14,190 nucleotides of DNA from NCBI GenBank assembly GCA_045602925.1, contig JAZSCN010000018.1, forward strand, positions 1-14,190, read 5' to 3'. The notes beneath the pieces were generated by a model. The model saw only the letters and a list, made by a program, of their open reading frames with translations. It was not told the origin of the DNA and searched no databases. The first letter of the stretch is position 1; every line of letters starts with the position of its first letter. The stretch comes from UBA7477 sp045602925 (GTDB taxonomy: Bacteria; Bacillota; Clostridia; Oscillospirales; Ruminococcaceae). Both the position numbers and the translations under genes were made by a program. Shown piece by piece: positions 1 to 5,994 of this stretch.

Positions 1-195
1 TGCTTCTGACTGCATTTCTGCAACCTTTACAGGTGTACCGAAGATGTTTGTCTGACCCTTTGCAGACCACTGGTCTGTTACTTCAGCCATTACTGAAGAC
101 GGTGTGATAGGATAGATAGCAGCTACTTCTGTAAATGGATATGCAGCCCATGCAGCAGCATTGTTACCATCCATGGTTTTCATTTTTCTTGCCAT
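1..195 (-). CDS. nifJ: Pyruvate:ferredoxin (flavodoxin) oxidoreductase, N-terminal part
   Basis: This is the first 65 codons of a large gene that runs off the left edge of the window. The enzyme oxidises pyruvate with CoA to acetyl-CoA and CO2 and passes electrons to ferredoxin, using thiamine diphosphate; it is cytoplasmic and central to anaerobic fermentation. Seen in the sequence: an N-terminus with Met-Asp-Gly-Asn at residues 8-11, the A-A-Y-P-F-T-E segment at 17-23, and the family signature Y-P-I-T-P-S-S at 28-34, which belongs to the first (pyrimidine-binding) domain. The ATG at 195-193 is preceded by AGGAGG (207-212) at 11 nt. The gene has its own promoter about 95 nt upstream. The remainder of the protein, including the Fe-S clusters, lies outside the window, so completeness cannot be judged. 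Confidence 0.93.
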   Translation of the reverse strand, partial: MARKMKTMDGNNAAAWAAYPFTEVAAIYPITPSSVMAEVTDQWSAKGQTNIFGTPVKVAEMQSEA

Positions 196-290
196 TGGTT
201 TGTAAACCTCCTCAAGTATTTTGAAGTGTTATATTGAAACTGCAAATCGGCACACGGTGGCACCTTGTCCGCAGTATCCTTCAACTATAC

Positions 291-319
291 ATTTTATCAC
301 AACATCTTTGATTTGTAAA
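291..319 (-). promoter_or_regulatory. Probable sigma-A promoter of nifJ
   Basis: On the minus strand, TTTACA (319-314) and TAAAAT (296-291) are separated by exactly 17 nt. The -10 is preceded by TGA, an extended -10 (TGn). Transcription would start near 284 and give a leader of about 90 nt. Confidence 0.6.
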
Positions 320-387
320 TAGTTTAATGCTCATTTGGCGGACATTTTCTTTCTTTTTACCAAAAATCTTTTTTTACGGCTTAATAA

Positions 388-405
388 TTGTTAAACTTAT
401 CACAA
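388..405. promoter_or_regulatory. Rex-like operator (candidate)
   Basis: The 18-bp imperfect palindrome TTGTTAA-ACTT-ATCACAA matches the clostridial Rex consensus TTGTTAA-N4-TTAACAA at 12 of 14 fixed positions. Rex represses fermentation and redox genes according to the NADH/NAD+ ratio, so a site upstream of pyruvate:ferredoxin oxidoreductase makes sense. Against it, the site lies about 70 bp upstream of the predicted -35 rather than over the promoter. Confidence 0.35.
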
Positions 406-445
406 TCGCGCAGGCTTACACGCACTCACCGACGGTCGTTTTTTC

Positions 446-483
446 AAAAAAACACGTCCCTTAGCTTCATAGGCCAAGGGACG
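446..483 (-). terminator. Rho-independent terminator of the epimerase gene
   Basis: On the minus strand an 8-bp perfect stem, CGTCCCTT (483-476) with AAGGGACG (462-455), extended by a few further pairs including G-U, is followed by TG and a run of seven T (452-446). It lies 18 nt beyond the stop codon of the minus-strand gene. Confidence 0.9.
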
Positions 484-500
484 AAAGGTTATGCAGTATA

Positions 501-1433
501 TTACTTAGTGTTCTTGAGATTCCAACGGAATGTCGAAATTCTCTGAGCCTTTGTGTTGTCGATAATCCAATTCTGGAGTGCCATTGAGATATCAAAGTAA
601 CGATAATCGCTCTTTGCTCTGGCCTTACTGAGCGGAACAAGGTTAACAGGTGGGGCCTTCTGGATAACGGCACCGATTCTGTGATGTTCTCTTTCGTAAT
701 CGAGAATTTCCTTAGAAGAAATGCTCTTAGTGTCAGCGACGTTATACACACCCTCGTATCTAACGTTAGGAACAGCAACAATCGCATTTATAAAGTCGAC
801 GAGATTGAATACGCAACAGAATGTAAATCCGTTTTCGCCCTCTCTGATTATGTATGCAACGTCTTCCTTAGCGTCATAAACCCTATCCTTAAGATTCTGG
901 GTATACTCGGCTGTATACACAGGAGCAACTCTTGCAATTACAGGAATTGTGCTGGACTTCTTTACAGCCTTCATAAGGAACTTTTCAGAAGTGAGCTTTA
1001 AGTCACTGTAATATGTTGTGCCTTTTTCAGGAACCGTTTCTCTTACAGGCTCTCTACCCTTCTGCATACCGTACACCTGAGTTGTACTGAGCAGAATGAT
1101 ATTAGTAACACCTGCCTTAACCGCAGCATCATAGAGATACTTATCGGCAGTCTTACTTGTCTTAATAACGTCATCGGTAATAAGTGAGTCGATGTCATTG
1201 TCAACAGAACAAGCAAGATGGACAAGAGTATCGATTCGGTTACTTGAAAGAATATTCTCAATTACGCCCTTATCTGTTATATCACACTGAACGAAAGAAT
1301 ATTCAGGGTTTGTTCCGACAAACTCGTTAGGTCTGCTGTCTACTGCAAACACCTTGTGTTTTTTCTGCAACAGGCTTGAGGTAAGATACATACCAATCAT
1401 ACCACTAGCACCGGTAACTAATACTGTTGCCAT
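501..1433 (-). CDS. NAD-dependent epimerase/dehydratase (extended SDR family)
   Basis: A 310-residue cytoplasmic protein of the extended short-chain dehydrogenase/reductase family, whose members mostly act on nucleotide sugars (epimerases, dehydratases, reductases). Seen: the Rossmann glycine motif TGASGMIG at residues 7-14, a CDI segment with Asp51 after the third strand, the LSTTQVYG segment at 115-122 bearing the catalytic Ser/Thr, and YSDLK (Tyr142, Lys146) as the YxxxK motif. Length is normal for the family. The reading frame is open to 1487, but I chose the ATG at 1433-1431 because AGAGGTG lies 6 nt upstream and the glycine motif starts at the expected distance. It is transcribed alone from its own promoter, divergent from the MBOAT gene, and ends in a strong terminator. 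The substrate cannot be told from sequence; surface-polysaccharide sugar supply is a guess from its neighbour. Confidence 0.85.
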   Translation of the reverse strand: MATVLVTGASGMIGMYLTSSLLQKKHKVFAVDSRPNEFVGTNPEYSFVQCDITDKGVIENILSSNRIDTLVHLACSVDNDIDSLITDDVIKTSKTADKYLYDAAVKAGVTNIILLSTTQVYGMQKGREPVRETVPEKGTTYYSDLKLTSEKFLMKAVKKSSTIPVIARVAPVYTAEYTQNLKDRVYDAKEDVAYIIREGENGFTFCCVFNLVDFINAIVAVPNVRYEGVYNVADTKSISSKEILDYEREHHRIGAVIQKAPPVNLVPLSKARAKSDYRYFDISMALQNWIIDNTKAQRISTFRWNLKNTK

Positions 1434-1475
1434 TTTGTTCACCTCTTTATCTGTAAGGATAATTACCTTTATACT

Positions 1476-1504
1476 ATTATACCACATTGTTTACGATTTG
1501 CAAA
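1476..1504 (-). promoter_or_regulatory. Probable promoter of the epimerase gene
   Basis: On the minus strand TTTGCA (1504-1499) and a perfect TATAAT (1481-1476) are 17 nt apart, with TGG before the -10 (extended -10). A small inverted repeat, CGATTT (1494-1499) with AAATCG (1509-1514), overlaps the -35. Confidence 0.65.
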
Positions 1505-1551
1505 CAAAAAATCGCACTTTTATGAAAATTTTATTTATTTGATAATTTCAC

Positions 1552-1580
1552 TTGCAAGTTTTTGTGAAATGTGATAAAAT
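1552..1580 (+). promoter_or_regulatory. Probable promoter of the MBOAT cluster
   Basis: TTGCAA (1552-1557) and TAAAAT (1575-1580) have a 17-nt spacer ending in TGA, giving an extended -10. The start would be near 1587, about 27 nt before the TTG start codon. It faces away from the epimerase promoter, with 47 bp between the two -35 elements. Confidence 0.65.
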
Positions 1581-1613
1581 TATATACGATTTACGACGGT
1601 TAGGAGGTCATTT

Positions 1614-2990
1614 TTGGTGCAATTCACAGACCTGTTTTTCCTGTTTTGCTTCGTACCTATCGCACTTTTACTAAGCTTTCTTGAACGAAGTGCAGAATAT
1701 AAAAATTTTATCTTATTCATATTTTCGGTTTTATTCTTCAGTTGGGGCAGACCTTTTGTCATTTCGCTGTTCCTTTTGACAGCAATTTTCGACTGGATTT
1801 TCGGACTGCTTTGTGACGAAAAACGCTCGAAATCGATACGCACCCTGGCTCTTTTTTCAGACCTTCTCATGAATGTATTTGTATTCATTCTCGGCGCAAG
1901 AAATTCACTTTTCGATGGAATAAAGCTGCTGTCGCTTTCTGATAGACTTATACCAATTGGCGCTATGTTTTATTGCGTGAGAGGTTTTTCCTATGTTTTC
2001 GATGTTTATTCAAAGAAGACAGCCACCGAGAAAAATCCGTTTTACATACTCACCTACATGGTTGCTTTTCCGCTTATGCCGGCAGGCCCGATTGTCAGAT
2101 ATGGTCAGCTTCGCAATCAGCTTTACAAGCGTGAGCTCACAGGTGAAAAGCTCAGCACGGGACTTACCAGAATAGTTATCGGTCTAACAAAGCTCTCGGT
2201 TTTATCCCCTGTTTTAGAAAAGCTTTGCGTCGTGGGGCTTTCTCCCGACGAGATTACCGTTACGGGCAGTTTTGTAGGTATGGCAAGCTATATATTCCGT
2301 TTCTGCGTAGTTTTTTCCGGCTATACGGATATGGCGATAGGTCTTGGCAAGCTGTTCGGCTTTGATTATCCCGAAAGCTTTAGGCTTATAGATTTTAAAA
2401 AAGGTGTAGTCGGCTTTGCAAGGAGCTTTAACAGCTCGCTTAATCGCCTTATGAGTGATGCAATTGTAAAGCCACTCAAGGCAAGAAGTCAGCTGCTTGG
2501 CTTTTTTGGAATAATACTTGCGTCGGCAGTTATCGGAGCGTGGTTTTCAAGCAGCCTGTTCTTTATAATTGCAGGTGTACTAACCGGCGTGTTCATTGTT
2601 TTAGAGGAGCTTTTTCTCAAAAACGCTCTTGAAAAAATCACTCCAATTTTATCGTCGCTATACACTATAATTGTGCTTTTTGCAATCTTCTCGCTGACAC
2701 GCTTTGACAGTCTCTCTTCCCTTACGACTTGGGCAGGCGGGCTTATCGGCAGAGGCGAGGATTACCTCTTGAGTGTTGCTTTAAAGAATGCTATAACACA
2801 GAACATCTTTGTTTTGACTGTATCGGCACTTTGCTACATACCATTTGTGCGAGGCTTTTTTAAAAACAAGCTTGGAGCACTTTCCGACAAGTCGACAGGC
2901 TGGTATGGTTTTTGCCGAATTTCACAAACTATTGCGCTGAGCGTTATGCTTATGCTTTCTGTTATATCGCTTGCAGGCGCAGTTATTTAA
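1614..2990 (+). CDS. MBOAT/AlgI-like membrane protein lacking the conserved histidines
   Basis: A 458-residue polytopic protein of the membrane-bound O-acyltransferase family, whose active members (AlgI, PatA, DltB) pass acyl groups across the membrane to secreted partners. The fold motifs are clear: a hydrophobic N-terminus typical of AlgI, FPLMPAGPIVRY at residues 152-163, FSGYTDMAIGLGKLFGF at 234-250, and the amphipathic segment 258-289. Aligned without gaps to the AlgI pattern WRRWHISLS, this protein reads A-R-S-F-N-S-S-L-N (269-277), so the first His is Asn273. In the LWHGxxWxFxxWGLLHG pattern it reads A-W-F-S-S-S at 309-314, so the catalytic His is Phe311, and the last His is Thr324. 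It is therefore probably not a standard acyltransferase. The start is TTG, 6 nt after AGGAGG (1602-1607); GTG at 1617 is the alternative, but TTG gives the usual M-V-x-F start. It is first in an operon with the next two genes. Confidence 0.85.
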   Translation: MVQFTDLFFLFCFVPIALLLSFLERSAEYKNFILFIFSVLFFSWGRPFVISLFLLTAIFDWIFGLLCDEKRSKSIRTLALFSDLLMNVFVFILGARNSLFDGIKLLSLSDRLIPIGAMFYCVRGFSYVFDVYSKKTATEKNPFYILTYMVAFPLMPAGPIVRYGQLRNQLYKRELTGEKLSTGLTRIVIGLTKLSVLSPVLEKLCVVGLSPDEITVTGSFVGMASYIFRFCVVFSGYTDMAIGLGKLFGFDYPESFRLIDFKKGVVGFARSFNSSLNRLMSDAIVKPLKARSQLLGFFGIILASAVIGAWFSSSLFFIIAGVLTGVFIVLEELFLKNALEKITPILSSLYTIIVLFAIFSLTRFDSLSSLTTWAGGLIGRGEDYLLSVALKNAITQNIFVLTVSALCYIPFVRGFFKNKLGALSDKSTGWYGFCRISQTIALSVMLMLSVISLAGAVI

Positions 2991-3014
2991 GCTTTAACGA
3001 AAGGAGAACTCAAT

Positions 3015-3905
3015 ATGCAGGACAACATGGACAGCTTGGATTTTAAGCTTGAAGCTGCACAAGAAAATATTGCCAACGAATACTCCGTGCCGACAGCTAT
3101 TGAGGGCTCTTTGGAGGCTTTGACTATACCGAGCGAGAGTGAAAGCGACAGTGACAAGCTGTTATCCGCACTCGGCAAGGAGAGTGTCAAGGCACAATAT
3201 AACTTTATAAACCTCGCTGTGCTAACGCTCATTATTATGATATGCTCGCTCACTCTGCTGCTTATAAGGCAGGGCGAACGCTACGGAGCAGACAATGCAC
3301 AGCTTACTCTATCGAGCTTTCTTGATGGTAGCTACACTCAGCAGCTGTCAGAAAAATACATCAGCGATTCAAAGCTTCAATCGGTTGTAACAAAGCTTGA
3401 GGAGATTTCGCAATATTTCTACGGTATTCCTGCAAGCGACGACGAGGGTGGCGAGGTCACAAGGCCGTCCGACTCTCAGGGTAATACGACCACCACCACA
3501 ACAAGCAGCTCGGTAGCGTCTTCTGCAACAGTTACCACGACCTTAGAAATGTCGCACAATCCCGATATTACCGGAACGCCTATAACACTACAGCCACAGG
3601 CTTCCGACACAAGCTCGGGTGGTATCTTTACCGGTAATCTTATATCGATGACTCCGTCGCTTACAACCTCGTTTACTACTACCTCGGACTATTCTCACAC
3701 GGCTTCAAGGACAGAAACTACTACCACGACAACTACTACGACTCAACCGACCACTACAACTACAGAGTCTACTACAACAACGACAACCACTACTGAGCAG
3801 GATGAACCTCAGGACGAACCTCAGGATGAGCCTCAGGATGAGCCGACAGAACCTCAAGAGCCCGACGTAGAAGGCCCGGAAGAACCAAGTGGTGACGAAT
3901 CGTGA
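3015..3905 (+). CDS. Single-pass membrane protein with Thr-rich and QDEP-repeat tail
   Basis: A 296-residue protein of no family I can name with confidence. Layout: an acidic cytoplasmic segment (1-60), one transmembrane helix (about 62-84) followed by R-Q-G-E-R, a short ectodomain (90-140), and a long low-complexity extracellular tail rich in Thr and Ser (157-260) ending in four QDEP units and an acidic Pro/Glu terminus. No catalytic motif is visible. The segment S-S-F-L-D-G-S-Y with a following D-S-K...Y-G-I (100-138) resembles, by eye, the membrane-proximal region of DHHW/AlgX-like proteins that partner MBOAT proteins in clostridia; the catalytic domain of such proteins is absent. This resemblance is an inference. 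AAGGAG (3001-3006) sits 8 nt before the ATG. It follows the MBOAT gene by 24 nt and overlaps the next gene by 4 nt, so all three are probably cotranscribed. Confidence 0.75.
   Translation: MQDNMDSLDFKLEAAQENIANEYSVPTAIEGSLEALTIPSESESDSDKLLSALGKESVKAQYNFINLAVLTLIIMICSLTLLLIRQGERYGADNAQLTLSSFLDGSYTQQLSEKYISDSKLQSVVTKLEEISQYFYGIPASDDEGGEVTRPSDSQGNTTTTTTSSSVASSATVTTTLEMSHNPDITGTPITLQPQASDTSSGGIFTGNLISMTPSLTTSFTTTSDYSHTASRTETTTTTTTTTQPTTTTTESTTTTTTTTEQDEPQDEPQDEPQDEPTEPQEPDVEGPEEPSGDES
3798..3845 (+). repeat. Four 12-bp tandem units encoding QDEP
   Basis: Four in-frame units of the type CAG-GA(T/C)-GA(A/G)-CC(T/G) encode Gln-Asp-Glu-Pro four times directly after a poly-Thr tract (codons from about 3714). 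The synonymous differences between units show that the repeat is not brand new. Such tracts often vary in copy number between strains. Confidence 0.9.
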
Positions 3906-4873
3906 ATACTATAAAGGATAATCCCTTCAAATACTCCAGCGACAACAAGCGCTATCGCACCTTCAATCATTATCTTAGAGAGCGTTTTGGCAAGAAAGTT
4001 TTCAAGGTTTCATTAAATCTCGGGCTCTCCTGCCCTAACAGAGATGGAAGCCGTGGCGTGGGTGGTTGTATATACTGCTCGGAAAAGCTAAGCGGTGATT
4101 TTGGTGGTAATCCGTGCGACACTCTCGACAAGCAGTTTTCAGAGGTTAAGTCTGCTATGGAGAAAAAGTGGCAGGGTGGTAGCTATATCCCGTACTTCCA
4201 AGCCGGCACCAACACATATGCCGACATAGACTTCTTGAAAAAAGCGTACGAAAAGGCACTATCCTTCGAAAATGTTGTCGGGCTTGCAATTGCTACGAGA
4301 GCCGACTGCATAACAGAAGAGATAGCTGACCTGCTTAAAGACATTTCAAAGAGGACATATCTTGTTGTCGAGCTTGGGCTACAGACTGTTCACGACAGCA
4401 CGGCAAGGCTTATAAACCGCTGTCACGATTACAGCGAGTTTCTTGAAGGATACAGGCTACTGACCGACCGAGGAATACACGTCTGCATACATCTTATTGA
4501 CGGGCTTCCCGGCGAGGATAAACAAATGATGCTCGAAACAGCAAGGCAGGTCGCATTGCTAAAGCCACACGCTGTAAAGCTACATCTTCTTCACATCATC
4601 AGAGGTACGGCACTTTGCAGGCTGTACGAAGAGGGCGACGTAAAGGCACTTTCTCTAGACGAATATGTTGACATAGTTTGCGACCAGCTAGAGCTACTTC
4701 CTGCCGAAACTATAATAGAAAGAGTAACAGGTGACGGAGCTGCCGACACACTTGTTGCGCCACTTTGGAGCCTTAAAAAGCTATGCGTTATGAACGAGAT
4801 TGACAAGGAACTCGGCAGGCGTAACTCATACCAGGGCAGGCTGTATTTCAGCGAAAATATCACTTGCGAATAA
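3902..4873 (+). CDS. TIGR01212-type radical SAM protein (YhcC/YtqA-like)
   Basis: A 323-residue cytoplasmic radical S-adenosylmethionine protein of the TIGR01212 type. The 4Fe-4S cluster ligands are Cys44, Cys56 and Cys59, in the unusual C-x11-C-x2-C spacing with the signature C-P-N-R-D-G followed by GGCIYCS, which separates this family from the usual CxxxCxxC. Further family motifs are YFQAGTNTYA (98-107), ELGLQT (157-162), GLPGE (201-205) and ERVTGDG (273-279). Bacillus subtilis YtqA, which I believe is of this type, has been linked to wobble-uridine tRNA modification (as MnmL); applying that role here is an inference. It starts with GTG overlapping the stop of the previous gene (GTGA), which suggests translational coupling; no other Met codon occurs before residue 86. 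Length and motifs look intact, so unlike its neighbours it should be active. Confidence 0.88.
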   Translation: MNTIKDNPFKYSSDNKRYRTFNHYLRERFGKKVFKVSLNLGLSCPNRDGSRGVGGCIYCSEKLSGDFGGNPCDTLDKQFSEVKSAMEKKWQGGSYIPYFQAGTNTYADIDFLKKAYEKALSFENVVGLAIATRADCITEEIADLLKDISKRTYLVVELGLQTVHDSTARLINRCHDYSEFLEGYRLLTDRGIHVCIHLIDGLPGEDKQMMLETARQVALLKPHAVKLHLLHIIRGTALCRLYEEGDVKALSLDEYVDIVCDQLELLPAETIIERVTGDGAADTLVAPLWSLKKLCVMNEIDKELGRRNSYQGRLYFSENITCE

Positions 4874-4880
4874 ATTGCTA

Positions 4881-4908
4881 TTGATTTTTGCACAAAATTA
4901 TATATAAT
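4881..4908 (+). promoter_or_regulatory. Probable promoter of the SGNH-like lipoprotein gene
   Basis: TTGATT (4881-4886) and TATAAT (4903-4908) are 16 nt apart in an AT-rich gap of 80 nt. This suggests that the following gene is transcribed separately from, or in addition to, the upstream operon. Unlike the other promoters here it has no TGn extension. Confidence 0.5.
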
Positions 4909-4953
4909 TAGAGTAAGAGAGAAAAAAGAACACAAAACGAAAGGACGATAAAA

Positions 4954-5949
4954 ATGAACAGACTAAAAAAGCTTTTATGCACCATGGTTGCTATGACGAT
5001 ATGTATTAGTATGGCAAGCTGTGCTAATGAAATCAAATACAAGTCACCCGATGAATTTTCCTCGTCGGTAACAGATGACAGCTCGACTCCTGACAGCTCC
5101 GAGCCTGACGTAGACAAGCCGCAGGATGATTCCAGCGACAGCGATATTTCGGTTGACGTTCCAAAGCCACCGATTGATGACGATGACGACAACAAGAGCA
5201 CACTCGTTGTAAAAGAAGACGACCCGGAATACTTCTCAAAGTGCGCATTCATCGGCGAGGCTCTTTGTTCGGGACTTAGCTATGTTTCTGATATCCCCGA
5301 CGAATACATCTACACAAAGAACAGCGCTCACGTTCACGATATAGGTCAGACCAGCTGGACAAGCGCTGACGGTCAGACAAAGCCACTCCCACAGGTTCTC
5401 TACGAAAAGGAGAGAAAGTACATCTACATCTGGGTCGGCCCGAACGACCTCACAAGCTACAATCCGAACAGCTTTGCCGCAAAGTACGAGGAGCTTGTAA
5501 AATCTATCACTGATGTTAACCCTATGGCGTATGTCTGCGTTGTTTCTATTGCACCGGTAAGCCGTGAATACGAGGCCGAGCTCGGTGGCGATGCACTTAT
5601 TGAATACAATCTTAAGCTTTCTGAAATGGTCGACAAGATTGGCAATAATCGTGTGAAATTTGTAAATCTCATAACCGTACTTGGCGACTCCGACGGTTAC
5701 CTCAAGGGTGCTTACGACACCGGTGACGGACTGCATATGACCCCATCGGCATACAAGGCTGTCGCACAGTATATGCTAGATAATCAGGTTCACCCATATG
5801 TAACAGACATTGATATAATGCTCGGTGATGATTCGAGCGAAGCTGACGAAGGCACTGACGAAAATGCTGAAGGCACTGACGGAAACGCTGAAGGCACCGA
5901 TGAAAACGCTGAAGGCACCGACGAAAACACCGAACAGGCTACAGAATAA
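4954..5949 (+). CDS. SGNH-hydrolase-fold lipoprotein with a degenerate nucleophile block
   Basis: A 331-residue lipoprotein: basic N-terminus, hydrophobic segment, lipobox M-A-S-C with Cys23, then a Ser/Asp/Pro-rich linker (about 38-82) before the folded domain. The domain reads as SGNH/GDSL hydrolase: block I F-I-G-E-A-L-C-S-G-L (99-108), block III GPND (162-165), block V DGLH (258-261). Active family members have Gly-Asp-Ser in block I; here it is Gly-Glu-Ala (101-103), so the nucleophilic serine is missing while the block III Asn and block V Asp/His remain. Extracellular esterase or acetyltransferase activity is therefore unlikely; binding of an acylated glycan is one possibility. The C-terminus carries four seven-residue acidic repeats. 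AAAGGA (4940-4945) lies 8 nt before the ATG. A bidirectional terminator follows. Confidence 0.85.
   Translation: MNRLKKLLCTMVAMTICISMASCANEIKYKSPDEFSSSVTDDSSTPDSSEPDVDKPQDDSSDSDISVDVPKPPIDDDDDNKSTLVVKEDDPEYFSKCAFIGEALCSGLSYVSDIPDEYIYTKNSAHVHDIGQTSWTSADGQTKPLPQVLYEKERKYIYIWVGPNDLTSYNPNSFAAKYEELVKSITDVNPMAYVCVVSIAPVSREYEAELGGDALIEYNLKLSEMVDKIGNNRVKFVNLITVLGDSDGYLKGAYDTGDGLHMTPSAYKAVAQYMLDNQVHPYVTDIDIMLGDDSSEADEGTDENAEGTDGNAEGTDENAEGTDENTEQATE
5848..5931 (+). repeat. Four 21-bp tandem repeats encoding E-G-T-D-(E/G)-N-(A/T)
   Basis: Four adjacent, in-frame 21-bp units at 5848, 5869, 5890 and 5911 encode an acidic heptapeptide at the C-terminus of the SGNH-like lipoprotein. Units differ at only a few positions, which suggests recent expansion and possible copy-number variation. 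Confidence 0.95.
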
Positions 5950-5962
5950 AGAGCAAAAAATT

Positions 5963-5987
5963 AACCGTCCCTCTCGGGACGGTTTTT
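5963..5987. terminator. Bidirectional terminator between the SGNH gene and metY
   Basis: A perfect 9-bp stem, AACCGTCCC (5963-5971) with GGGACGGTT (5976-5984) and a TCTC loop, is followed by T-rich sequence on the plus strand (5983-5987, then GTTTT) and on the minus strand (AATTTTTTGC). It serves both converging genes. Confidence 0.93.
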
Positions 5988-5994
5988 GTTTTAC

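Larger units (their letters stand above)
196..500. other. Non-coding region between nifJ and the epimerase gene
   Basis: No coding sequence is supported here. Read on the minus strand it holds, in order: the terminator of the epimerase gene (446-483), an AT-rich stretch with an 18-bp Rex-like inverted repeat (388-405), the nifJ promoter (291-319), and a leader of roughly 90 nt ending in the AGGAGG site. The leader contains a weak GC-rich imperfect hairpin around 245-275, with no riboswitch or T-box consensus that I can recognise. Confidence 0.6.

Noticed and set aside
197..208. GGTTT/AAACC self-complementary sequence between the nifJ Shine-Dalgarno site and ATG
   Set aside because: Only 4-5 AT-rich pairs with a very small loop, and the spacing of 11 nt is already workable, so no looping-out is needed.
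467..787. Minus-strand open frame of 106 codons overlapping the epimerase gene
   Set aside because: It is a shifted frame of the well-supported epimerase gene and runs through its terminator; no ribosome binding site or family motif.
5236..5736. Minus-strand open frame of 166 codons inside the SGNH-like gene
   Set aside because: Antisense to a gene with signal peptide, lipobox and fold motifs; its own translation shows no recognisable motif and no ribosome binding site.
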